Shown: positions 7,127-15,259 of the stretch, in pieces | Numbering within the stretch: position 1 is the first letter of the stretch | Layout of the letters: every line of letters starts with the position of its first letter | From: Pseudomonadota bacterium | Lineage (GTDB): Bacteria; Pseudomonadota; Gammaproteobacteria; Steroidobacterales; Woeseiaceae | Assembly: GCA_022574185.1 (NCBI GenBank) | Contig: JACZSM010000028.1 | Span: forward strand, 1-37,038 | Direction: 5' to 3' | DNA length: 37,038 bases | Notes under the pieces: generated by a model | Told to the model about the DNA's origin: nothing | The model's database searches: none | Seen by the model: only the letters and a program-made list of their open reading frames with translations | Position numbers and translations under genes: made by a program

Positions 7127-8242
7127 TTAATATCCTTGTGCAACGTCGACCACGTTGAGCATCTTGTCGCCATTGACGTAGCGGCGCAGGTTCTCGAGAG
7201 TAATTGTCCAACGGCGCCAGCGGCCCTGATCCGTCGTCGCTGCAACATGCGGCGTGATGATGACGTTAGGCAGGGACCACAGCTCGTGCCCCGCCGGCAG
7301 CGGTTCAGGGTCCGTCACATCCAGGCCTGCAGCCGTCAGGCGGCCGTCCTTGAGAGCTGCGATCAGGTCATCGGTGACCGTGGTTGCGCCTCTACCGACG
7401 GATATGAAATATGCGCCACGCTTTGCCACATCGAAAAACATCGTGTCGAACAAACCGCGGGTTTCGTCCGTGAGCGGCAACACATTCACAATGACATCGG
7501 CCTGGCTCGCCAGTTCATAAAGCTCATCGGATAAGCCGACATACTCGACAAAGTCCGGGCCTTCACGACTCGATCTGCGTATACCGATTACTCTCATGCC
7601 CAGGCCGTGAGCTCGCCGGGCCACCTCCGTTCCCACGCCGCCGAGGCCGACGATCAGCATGGTTTTGTCGCTCAATTCGAGCATCGGGAAGTTGATCGGC
7701 CGTTCCTTCCATGCGCCTTGCGACTGGATCCTGTAAAAGTTGTGCAGACCGCGCGTCAGCATCGTCATCATTGCAATGACGTGATCGGCCATTGGCGGGC
7801 CAGATGAGTGCTGGGCATTTGTCAGTAGGAACGGCTTATCCTGTATCTCGGGAATCATGCAACTGTTCACGCCATGTCGAGAATCCTGCAGCCAGCGCAG
7901 ATTATCGGCTTCGCGAATGATTCTCGGCGTGCATCTCGCGATGAGAACCTCGGCATCCGCAATGACGTCGTCGGCAATCGGATAGGCAATCTGCACCAAT
8001 TCCACGTCACCCACGGCATTCTGCGCCTCTTGCATCTGCATCGCCCGTTCCGCAGCATCAGAACCCCGCACAACGATGTAGATCCTCTCCGGTTTTCGCC
8101 AGAACGGCAGCTCTCTGACCGCCGTCGCCGACTCCTCGAGACCGAGTTCCTCAATCAGTGCCTGCGCGTCGCGGCCAACGCCCTGTGCCTGGGAGTTCGT
8201 TGCCAGAAAGAACAGCGCAATTAGTGTCGTCGGTATACGCAT
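7127..8242 (-). CDS. D-2-hydroxyacid dehydrogenase-like protein with an N-terminal signal peptide
   Basis: I start translation at the ATG at 8242, which has a GAGGAGA site 8 bases upstream and gives MRIPTTLIALFFLATNSQAQ, a classic Sec signal; an upstream in-frame start at 8299 lacks these features. The 371-residue product has the split catalytic domain and the NAD(P) Rossmann domain with GLGGVG (199-204), followed by IRRSS, which suggests NADP rather than NAD. The catalytic Arg (R284 in SVGRG), Glu (E313 in DPEPLP) and His (H332 in ITPHVAATT) are all present. It should reduce 2-ketoacids or oxidise D-2-hydroxyacids. A nicotinamide enzyme with a Sec signal is odd, because free NAD(P) is not expected outside the cytoplasm. 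It is convergent with the molybdenum hydroxylase genes and lies just downstream of the PQQ dehydrogenase gene. Confidence 0.9.
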   Translation of the reverse strand: MRIPTTLIALFFLATNSQAQGVGRDAQALIEELGLEESATAVRELPFWRKPERIYIVVRGSDAAERAMQMQEAQNAVGDVELVQIAYPIADDVIADAEVLIARCTPRIIREADNLRWLQDSRHGVNSCMIPEIQDKPFLLTNAQHSSGPPMADHVIAMMTMLTRGLHNFYRIQSQGAWKERPINFPMLELSDKTMLIVGLGGVGTEVARRAHGLGMRVIGIRRSSREGPDFVEYVGLSDELYELASQADVIVNVLPLTDETRGLFDTMFFDVAKRGAYFISVGRGATTVTDDLIAALKDGRLTAAGLDVTDPEPLPAGHELWSLPNVIITPHVAATTDQGRWRRWTITLENLRRYVNGDKMLNVVDVAQGY

Positions 8243-8261
8243 GAACGGTATCTCCTCGTGG

Positions 8262-10046
8262 TCAGGGAAGTGCAAACACGTAGATCGCATTATGGCCACG
8301 AGGCACCGTCAAACCAGCCAGCTCGACCGGATTGCGCGTAGCCGAATTACCATCGCCGGTCATCACGGCAATGTATTGCTTGCCGTCCACGGCATAGGTG
8401 ATCGTACTCATCTGAATGACGCCACCCAGTATGATTTCCCATAGCACCTCGCCGTCGTCCACCGTGAATGCCCGGAAGCGGCGATCGGCATCACCCCAGA
8501 ATATCAGATCACCGGCGGTCGCGAGCACCGCGCCGTTGCCGGGCACAGCGCTTTCATACAGCCGGGTGAGTACTCCGGTAGTCAGGTCGATCTTGCCGAG
8601 CGCGTGCGCCTTGTCGAGGTCCACACCAGGACGCAAGCGACCGGCGCGGTTCGTCCAGCCACTGGGGCTGGAAAGATCCGCGGTCATACCGAGGCAATAG
8701 TCATGAAACGCCACATAGATGGCATTCGTTCCCGGGTGATACGCCATCGGCCAATAGCTGCGGGTATTGTGAAAACAGCTCAGTACAGTATCCCCGTCCC
8801 TCTTGAACACGTTGTCCCAATTGATTTCTGTCATACCGGTTTCGACATCGATGTTCGCCACATTGAATTCGGCCACATCGGCTGGAAACGGCATCGCCCA
8901 GAGGAATTCCCCGTCGTTGCGGTCGAGCACCCACATGCCACCGCCCTCGCCGATATGAACGACAACATCACGCTCTTCTCCGGGACGAATATTCGGACTG
9001 ATCCATTTGACCTTGTCGGCGTCGGGGTTGAGCCTGGTACGGACAAGCACGCGTTCGTGAGTGTGGTCGGCGTCCCAGTCATCGCCCGGCAGGTGCTGGT
9101 AGTACCAGGCGAGTTCGCCGGTGTCGGCTTTTAATGCCAGGGTCGAATTACTGTACAAGTCGGCAGGCGCCGTTCGCGAGGTTCCATCTGGACTACCGTG
9201 GCGGCTAAGCCGCGTATAAGGTCGAGGGTTGGCTGTGCCCCAGTAAATCAGCCCATTTGCAGGGTCATAGGAACCGGGCAAACCCCAAAGGGATGCCACG
9301 CGCTTGGCCGTCGGTACATCACCCCAGCTGTCTCCACCGGGTTCGCCTTCGCCCGGGGCAGTATAAAACCTCCATACTTCATCGCCGGTCATGGCATCGT
9401 GGGCGGAGATATAGCAATTCGCCTGATCCCTGCATGCGCGGGCCGTAATCACCTTGCCTTCGACGACAATAGGCGCCGACGTATTCTTGGCTCCCGAGTA
9501 ACGGACATAGGATTCGACTTCCCAACGAACGCTGCCGTCGCGAACATCGAGCGCTACGAGATAACCGTCCGGCGACGTGTAGTAAATCATGTCGTGATAG
9601 ATAGCGAGGGACTTGGAACTGATCGTCGCAAGCTGCTGCAGTGCGATCTCCGGGCCCGTTTCCCGCGCGTATTCCCAGATCAGGTCACCGGTCGTGGCGT
9701 CGAGGGCCAGCACGGAATTGATGGGTGACACAACATACAACACACCGTCGTAGACGATCGGTATGGTCGATTGAGTACCGGCCGGCAAACCGCGAGTCCA
9801 CACCATTCGCAAATGCCTGACGTTCGACTTGTTAACCTGATCCAACGGACTGAAACGCTGCTCGTCATAAGTCCGGCCGAGCATCAACCAGTCAGAAGGA
9901 TCCGGGCTTTCCAGCATCTCCGTCGTTACTGGTGTAAATTCCTCAGCCTGTGCATCGACCGTACTGAGTGCTGCCAGCGTCGCCATTCCAATAAGCAATA
10001 ACTGCATTGGGTGCCGAAAAGAAACGCTTCGCCGGGCAATCATCAT
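8262..10046 (-). CDS. Periplasmic PQQ-dependent dehydrogenase (quinoprotein)
   Basis: The ATG at 10046 (or the adjacent one at 10043) follows a GAGGAGAG site and gives MMIARRSVSFRHPMQLLLIG plus a cleavage region near DAQA, a Sec signal. The product of about 594 residues is an eight-bladed quinoprotein: DWLMLGRTYDEQRFSPL at the start, repeated ALDATTGDLIWEY-type tryptophan-docking blades, YWGTANPRP near 269, and the active-site segment GDDWDADH near 321-328. The adjacent Cys-Cys pair of methanol-dehydrogenase-type enzymes is replaced (ATISSKS), and there is no C-terminal CxxCH, so it is neither a classical methanol dehydrogenase nor a quinohemoprotein. Electrons must leave through a separate cytochrome. 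Its start is 206 bases from that of the divergent amidohydrolase gene. An alcohol or hydroxyacid substrate is likely. Confidence 0.92.
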   Translation of the reverse strand: MMIARRSVSFRHPMQLLLIGMATLAALSTVDAQAEEFTPVTTEMLESPDPSDWLMLGRTYDEQRFSPLDQVNKSNVRHLRMVWTRGLPAGTQSTIPIVYDGVLYVVSPINSVLALDATTGDLIWEYARETGPEIALQQLATISSKSLAIYHDMIYYTSPDGYLVALDVRDGSVRWEVESYVRYSGAKNTSAPIVVEGKVITARACRDQANCYISAHDAMTGDEVWRFYTAPGEGEPGGDSWGDVPTAKRVASLWGLPGSYDPANGLIYWGTANPRPYTRLSRHGSPDGTSRTAPADLYSNSTLALKADTGELAWYYQHLPGDDWDADHTHERVLVRTRLNPDADKVKWISPNIRPGEERDVVVHIGEGGGMWVLDRNDGEFLWAMPFPADVAEFNVANIDVETGMTEINWDNVFKRDGDTVLSCFHNTRSYWPMAYHPGTNAIYVAFHDYCLGMTADLSSPSGWTNRAGRLRPGVDLDKAHALGKIDLTTGVLTRLYESAVPGNGAVLATAGDLIFWGDADRRFRAFTVDDGEVLWEIILGGVIQMSTITYAVDGKQYIAVMTGDGNSATRNPVELAGLTVPRGHNAIYVFALP

Positions 10047-10103
10047 GGCACTCTCCTCGCAAATTGGCAGGGCCGCGATCAGTGTATGTGGCCGATAATC
10101 CAA

Positions 10104-10252
10104 AGACGAAATAAACTTACATTCTCAATATTTACACGCGTAATTAACTCAGCCGTCCAATCCTTCGTCTGCACAGTGAATCCGAGTATATTGACGGGCA
10201 CGGTCGCAGCAGGTGCCATCCAATCCAGATGACCGGTTAATGAGGGGCAAGC
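10104..10252. promoter_or_regulatory. Divergent promoter region between PQQ dehydrogenase and amidohydrolase genes
   Basis: The 206 bases between the two start codons include an AT-rich stretch (10104-10145). A GAGGGG ribosome site precedes the plus-strand ATG at 10253, and GAGGAGAG precedes the minus-strand ATG at 10046. TTGACG at 10190-10195 is a possible plus-strand -35, but no good -10 is seen at the right distance. Confidence 0.35.
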
Positions 10253-12223
10253 ATGCAGAAACTGATTCTTTGCGTCACTCGCACGTATCGCGGCCGATTT
10301 TTGTGCTTACTGGCTGCGCTTTTTCTTAGCAGTAACGCCGGCGCGGGCACATCGCCCTATGCTGAGACAATTATCATTAATGGCCAGGTCATCACAGCCG
10401 ATAATGATGATCCCGACAAGGTCACGATTGCTGAAGCGATCGCGATTCGTGGCGATAGGATTCTCGCCGTCGGCAGCAATGCCGAGATCAAGGCATTGAT
10501 TGCCGACTGGACGGAGGTGATCGATGCCAAGGGTAACTCTGTCATCCCGGGATTGATTGATACCCACAACCACCTTTATGAGCATACCCTCGACTTCGAC
10601 TGGGTAGTCAAGAGCATTCCGGAAATGCTCGAAATCCGTATCCGGATGGAGCACGACCCTGAACAACTCGTTGCCGTTATCGAGAAGGCCATCAAGGCGC
10701 GGGCCCGGCAGATTCCAGCAGGCAACTGGATTCGAATAAACGCCCGCCCACCCGACGCTGTTCTGCGTGCTTTCGGCACCACCCTGTCGCGCCAGCGTCT
10801 GGACGAGCTTGCGCCCAATCATCCGACCTACGTGAAAACCCGGGGTGGTACTGTGCTCGGCACCCTCGCGATCGAAGCCTTCGAAGAATATTACGGCAAC
10901 AAGATGCCCGACGATTATTGGTTGGTCGATCGGGATACAGGAACTTCTGGCGAATACAACGATTTCGACCGCTGCGTCAAGATTGACATCATTAACGCGC
11001 AGACGGGCAGCTTCGACCGCTACATCAAAGGCTACATGGAGGCGATGCAGGTCAATATCCAGTTGGGTGTCACCACGCACAAAACGCATTTGCAATGTGA
11101 GGGCGGATTCAGCGCGTCCGCGCACCTCGATCGCAACGACATGATGCCGATGCGGCTGGCCTGGGGGCATCGCTGGATGCAGCCGTTTAACCCGCACATC
11201 AAGGAAACCTACCGACGCATCGGTGACTGGACTGGTTACGGTTCGGATTATTTCTGGAGCATTGGCAGCAGCGTGGGCGGCATCGATGCCGGTGGTATTG
11301 GCTGGTGCGCGACGATGCCGGCCGCCACATCAGTAAAAAACCGCGAGCAGTGTCCGCCGCTGCCCCCGTACCTCGACATCCCCGGTATCACTGACGAGAA
11401 CATTGTACCGAACCGCGGCCGACGGCTCGAGCACCTGGAAACGCTGGCCAAGCTCGCGGCTGATGGCCGGATTTCTGGCATTCCGGGCTGGCACGTCGCC
11501 GGCGACGGCGCATTGGATGTGCTCGTCAAGACTTACCAGGCGTTCATGAGCGATGACAGGATTCGGCAGTTGCGTATTCAGGCAGACCACTGCTTTGGTG
11601 TGCGCCAGGATCAGATCGAACTTGCCGCCCGGCTCGGCCAGACTTTCTCCTGCAACTTCGACACAGAGAACACCCGAATCATCGAAAAGGACTACGGTGA
11701 GGAATACCTGACTATGAATGCGCCCGTCGCTAGTATGCTCAAAGCGGGTGTCAATGTGGTGATCGGAACATTCAGCAACTACGGCCGGTTACGGGCGTCA
11801 CCGTTCGAAGACGGCGTCAACTGGCTCACCAGAAAAGACGAGAATGGCGACCCCTGGGGCCTGGCCGAGGAAGCCGTCCCGGACCGGATGACCCTGCTCC
11901 TGATGATGACGCGTTATGGCGCTTATCCGTTGTGGAAGGAACATGCGATTGGATCGCTCGAGCCGGGCAAGCTGGCGGATATCGTTATCCTGAACGGCGA
12001 CTATCTGGCGGTGCCGGTCGAGGATCTTGACACACTGACGTCCATCTTCACGATGACCAGTGGTCAAGTTGCTTTCGAAAGTCCAGAGCTCAGGGGAAAT
12101 ACGTTGCGCTTCGACATCGATACCGTGGCGTGGACGTTCGATCAGCAAACACCTACGACCGCCTGGCGCTGGGAGAAGACGCCGGTCGTGCCCCCATTCC
12201 TGGACGGTGCCAGCGGCTACTAA
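10253..12223 (+). CDS. Exported amidohydrolase-family 3 protein (YtcJ-like)
   Basis: The 656-residue protein has a Sec signal (LCLLAALFLSSNAGAG), the N-terminal beta-sandwich (IIINGQVITAD, RILAVGSNAEI) and the metal-binding PGLIDTHNH motif (H105, H107). Later barrel ligands are visible as GWHVAGDGALD and RIQADHCFG. At the position where the family usually carries GSD, with the catalytic Asp, this protein reads VVIGTFSNYGRLR, so the Asp appears to be missing. The C-terminal sandwich returns with GSLEPGKLADIVILNGDYL. The family hydrolyses amides and related bonds. A GAGGGG site lies about 6 bases before the ATG. It is about 150 residues longer than the visible part of the first amidohydrolase and retains the His motif that the first has lost. 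Confidence 0.88.
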   Translation: MQKLILCVTRTYRGRFLCLLAALFLSSNAGAGTSPYAETIIINGQVITADNDDPDKVTIAEAIAIRGDRILAVGSNAEIKALIADWTEVIDAKGNSVIPGLIDTHNHLYEHTLDFDWVVKSIPEMLEIRIRMEHDPEQLVAVIEKAIKARARQIPAGNWIRINARPPDAVLRAFGTTLSRQRLDELAPNHPTYVKTRGGTVLGTLAIEAFEEYYGNKMPDDYWLVDRDTGTSGEYNDFDRCVKIDIINAQTGSFDRYIKGYMEAMQVNIQLGVTTHKTHLQCEGGFSASAHLDRNDMMPMRLAWGHRWMQPFNPHIKETYRRIGDWTGYGSDYFWSIGSSVGGIDAGGIGWCATMPAATSVKNREQCPPLPPYLDIPGITDENIVPNRGRRLEHLETLAKLAADGRISGIPGWHVAGDGALDVLVKTYQAFMSDDRIRQLRIQADHCFGVRQDQIELAARLGQTFSCNFDTENTRIIEKDYGEEYLTMNAPVASMLKAGVNVVIGTFSNYGRLRASPFEDGVNWLTRKDENGDPWGLAEEAVPDRMTLLLMMTRYGAYPLWKEHAIGSLEPGKLADIVILNGDYLAVPVEDLDTLTSIFTMTSGQVAFESPELRGNTLRFDIDTVAWTFDQQTPTTAWRWEKTPVVPPFLDGASGY

Positions 12224-12245
12224 ACAAGCAGAAATAAAGTGGTCG

Positions 12246-13901
12246 CTATAACCCGGAAACGTCCCGATACTCACCGGTAAAGGGCTCGGCGCCAAGCGTC
12301 AGCAGCAGTTCGGCCACTTCCATATTCTCACCGGTGCCCGGCGTGGAACCAGGCCTGCGGAAACGAAGATCGTAGCTGCCCTCACCAACCTGGCGATAGT
12401 AGCGCCCTTCCGGGTCGCCAAGCGCGATCATCAGCGGCGTCGCACCGTAGCGATCTCCGGCATCAATATCAGCGCCCTGCTCGACAAGGAATTCGATCAT
12501 ATCGTTCCAACCGAGATAGGCTGCAAAATGTAATGCTGTCCGGAGATCCTCCAGATCCGGGCGAGGACCGCCAGGGATCCGATCCGTCAAGTAATCGTTA
12601 ACATCTCCGCCGCCCATGGCCAGCGCCAGTTTTGCCGCCGCGACTGCGTTTTCGCCGTTGCGTGCTTTCTTCTCAACACCGGCACCCGCCGTCAACAGAA
12701 ACACGGTGCCGCCACCGATCGTGGTCGCCTTCGGGTCAGACACGGGCTGCAGGATGCGCATGCTCTCGACATCGCCCGACACGGCTGCCAGGTGCAGTGC
12801 TATCGCGCCAACGGGAGACACCTGTGGCGGCAAATCATTCGAACGGGCAATGAACATATGCTCCATGTACGGATAGCTGTACCTGATACGGGCGCCAGGT
12901 TCGGCGCCGCGTTCCAGCAATGCCGCGATCAGTCCCGGCATATTCTCTCGCTCCCAGCCGAGGTGTTCGCTGTCCGTGGGCTTCCAGCGATTGAGAATCA
13001 TCAGCCCCTTGTACAAAGCGTAATGCAGCGGCGATACACCCCAGGCATCACTGATGTTCGGGTCGGCGCCCTGTTCGAGCAGGAACAAGGCAAAATCCTC
13101 GTGCCCACTCGCAATCGTAATGTTCAGAGCGCTGCCCCATTCCACGTGTGGCGCGTCAATTTCTGCCCCCGCCTCGAGCAGGATTTGCGCCGAGTCGATA
13201 TCGCCCGCCTGTGCGGCGAAGTACAACGCCGTAAACCCTCCGGATTGCTTCTGCCACCGAGTGGTGTCCGGATAATTCGATCCCCAGATACTTTGATCGA
13301 GTGATATCTCGACGATATACGGGTCCGGCTTGGCCACCAGCCGGGATCGGGCCGCGACGTTGGCACCGTTCTTAACGAGCGCCCGAACAACCTGCGGATG
13401 CTTCTCGGCTGCCGCCCACATCAGCGCCGTCTGATCGTCCTTGCCTTCCTTCGCATTGACGTCCGCCCCGCGCTTCAACAGCGCCCGGATGCCTTCTTCG
13501 GCACCCGTATTGGCGCAAGCCATCAGCGGCGTCTCCCCGCCGCGATTTGCGATATTGGGATCGGCACCGGCCGCGAGAAGCTTGGCAACAGCGCCGGAAT
13601 TCCCGTTGGCGCAGACTAAGGCCAGTGGTGTCACGGCGTGAAAATCGGTTGCCACATTGACGTCGGCGCCCGCACGAATCAACAAATCGATCGCGATCTC
13701 ATCGTCTTCGTAGGCGGCCCAGCTCAACGCCGTGCTGCCGTCGCCGCGACTCCCATTGACATCGATGTCCTTGCGATCAAGTAATGAAAGCAAAGTCGCA
13801 TGATCGGCGTTTTGAATCGCTTCGATAAGAAGATCGTCGCCAGCCACGACGTGGCTCGTCAGCAATAATAACGCCAGACAGGCAATGCCCGGACTGTTCA
13901 A
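12246..13901 (-). CDS. Exported ankyrin-repeat protein, cassette 2
   Basis: Translation probably starts at the TTG at 13901, whose last bases overlap the TGA stop of the DUF1552 gene, giving MNSPGIACLALLLLTSHVVA as a signal peptide and 551 residues in total. Ankyrin repeats run from about residue 25 to 200 (TALSWAAYEDD, TPLALVCANGNSGAVAKLL, GADPNIANRGGETPLM), resume at about 220-300, and end with a repeat near 480 (YGATPLMIALGD). The middle third is less regular and shared with the paralogue at 17696-19498. Ankyrin repeats bind proteins; a periplasmic scaffold or inhibitor for the cytochrome and DUF1552 partners is inferred. It is the last gene of the nine-gene operon and is convergent with the amidohydrolase gene, 22 bases away, with no obvious terminator between them. 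Confidence 0.9.
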   Translation of the reverse strand: MNSPGIACLALLLLTSHVVAGDDLLIEAIQNADHATLLSLLDRKDIDVNGSRGDGSTALSWAAYEDDEIAIDLLIRAGADVNVATDFHAVTPLALVCANGNSGAVAKLLAAGADPNIANRGGETPLMACANTGAEEGIRALLKRGADVNAKEGKDDQTALMWAAAEKHPQVVRALVKNGANVAARSRLVAKPDPYIVEISLDQSIWGSNYPDTTRWQKQSGGFTALYFAAQAGDIDSAQILLEAGAEIDAPHVEWGSALNITIASGHEDFALFLLEQGADPNISDAWGVSPLHYALYKGLMILNRWKPTDSEHLGWERENMPGLIAALLERGAEPGARIRYSYPYMEHMFIARSNDLPPQVSPVGAIALHLAAVSGDVESMRILQPVSDPKATTIGGGTVFLLTAGAGVEKKARNGENAVAAAKLALAMGGGDVNDYLTDRIPGGPRPDLEDLRTALHFAAYLGWNDMIEFLVEQGADIDAGDRYGATPLMIALGDPEGRYYRQVGEGSYDLRFRRPGSTPGTGENMEVAELLLTLGAEPFTGEYRDVSGL

Positions 13902-15259
13902 GTGATACCTGGCAGGGTGCCCGTCGCGTCGGCGGTTTCGTTCTCGAAGTACTCGTCCGTCGGCACATCGAACATTTCCATCACGGTCATATGCAGGTTC
14001 GACAGCGGCTCACCTGGGTAGCGCACATGTCGGCCGCCGCGGATCCTGCCCTGCGCTCCGCCAATCAGCAACATGGGCACATCGTTGTGCACATGGTTAT
14101 TGGCGTCGCTCAGTCCGCTGCCAACGACGAATACCGAGTTATCGAGCAGCGACGTGCCGTCGATTTCCTTCGTTGCCTGCATTCTGTTGAAGAAGTACGC
14201 GAGTAATTCACTCTGGTAATGATCGACCTTTTTTAGATGCTCGATCGCTGTCGTGTCGCCCTTGTGATGTGACAGCGAGTGATGCCCGTCATTGGCGCCG
14301 AGTTCCGTGTAATTACGGTTGGTCCCTTCGTGACCCAGCATGAAGGCAACAACGCGCGTCATGTTTGTCTGATACGCCAAGTACATCATGTCGAACATGA
14401 GACGTCCGTGTTCCGCATAATCGGACGGAATACCAGCAGGGCGCGTGATGTCCTTGTCCGCTGCCGTCGAAATCCCCGAGGCCTGCCGCGATTCGGCCAC
14501 CTGGATACCACGTTCGATTTCACGCACCGCTTCCAGGTATTCATCCAGCTTGTACTGATCCTCGGGACTGACGGAAGCCTTCATCTTGTTAACACGTTCG
14601 GCCACCGAATCCAGTACGCTGCTCTTGCGCGCTATGCGGCGACGCATTGCTTCAGGATCGAGCGTGTCGGTATCACCAAACAACCGTTCGAATACCTTGC
14701 GTGGATTATTCTGAATCGGCAGCGGTGTGGTCCGAGAGCGCCAGCTAATCGTGCTCGTGTAAAAGCCACTGTAATCGCCCGCGCCTTGCCCCGCCCACTC
14801 GGGCGGATCTATGCCGAGCTCCATCGATGCGAGCGGCGTATCGCGACCGATGTGTTTGGCTGCCAGCTGGTCGAAAGAGATACCGACATGGTCCGAGAAC
14901 GGATGCGCGCCCGTCAGGAAGGATGCGCACGGTCGGGCGTGCGGCCCCCCTCGTTCGCCGGGCAGCAAGTCAGCCGCTTTTACATCAAGTCCACTCACGA
15001 TCAGCATCTGTTCGCGGAACGCGGCGAGTGGCTCGAGCGTCGGTGTAATTTCGAAACCGCTGCCCTCGATTTTGGGCGTCCAGTTGTCCATGATCCGGCC
15101 AACCGGCAGGTAGATGAAGCCCATCTTGAGCGGCGGATTCGCAGCAGTTGTCGAAGCGGCGAGGGCCGGAATCATGGCATCCAGAAACGGCAGGGCCAAG
15201 GATGCGCCGGCACCACGCAGGAACGTGCGGCGTGGCATGAATTTCTTAGTGATGATCAT
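13898..15259 (-). CDS. DUF1552 protein, Tat-exported, cassette 2
   Basis: The ATG at 15259 (GGAGGG about 9 bases upstream) gives 453 residues; a longer start at 15298 is possible but lies deeper inside the preceding gene. A Tat signal, MPRRTFLRGAGASLALPF, lies at about residues 8-25. The remainder is the DUF1552 domain, related to DUF1501 and thought to share the alkaline-phosphatase-like fold: GFIYLPVG near 55, PCASFLTGAHPF near 120, SMELGIDPPEW near 155, a TTPLPIQ-NPRKVFERLFGD segment, GHEGTNRNYTELGANDGHHSLSHH near 315, and a C-terminal RIRGGRHVRYPGEPLSNL. The His-rich segment could bind metal, but no activity is established for the family. The start lies inside the DUF1592 gene and the stop overlaps the ankyrin start, so the three are translated together. 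Confidence 0.92.
   Translation of the reverse strand: MIITKKFMPRRTFLRGAGASLALPFLDAMIPALAASTTAANPPLKMGFIYLPVGRIMDNWTPKIEGSGFEITPTLEPLAAFREQMLIVSGLDVKAADLLPGERGGPHARPCASFLTGAHPFSDHVGISFDQLAAKHIGRDTPLASMELGIDPPEWAGQGAGDYSGFYTSTISWRSRTTPLPIQNNPRKVFERLFGDTDTLDPEAMRRRIARKSSVLDSVAERVNKMKASVSPEDQYKLDEYLEAVREIERGIQVAESRQASGISTAADKDITRPAGIPSDYAEHGRLMFDMMYLAYQTNMTRVVAFMLGHEGTNRNYTELGANDGHHSLSHHKGDTTAIEHLKKVDHYQSELLAYFFNRMQATKEIDGTSLLDNSVFVVGSGLSDANNHVHNDVPMLLIGGAQGRIRGGRHVRYPGEPLSNLHMTVMEMFDVPTDEYFENETADATGTLPGIT

Noticed and set aside
12224..12245. Bidirectional terminator between convergent genes
   Set aside because: The 22 bases hold no inverted repeat.
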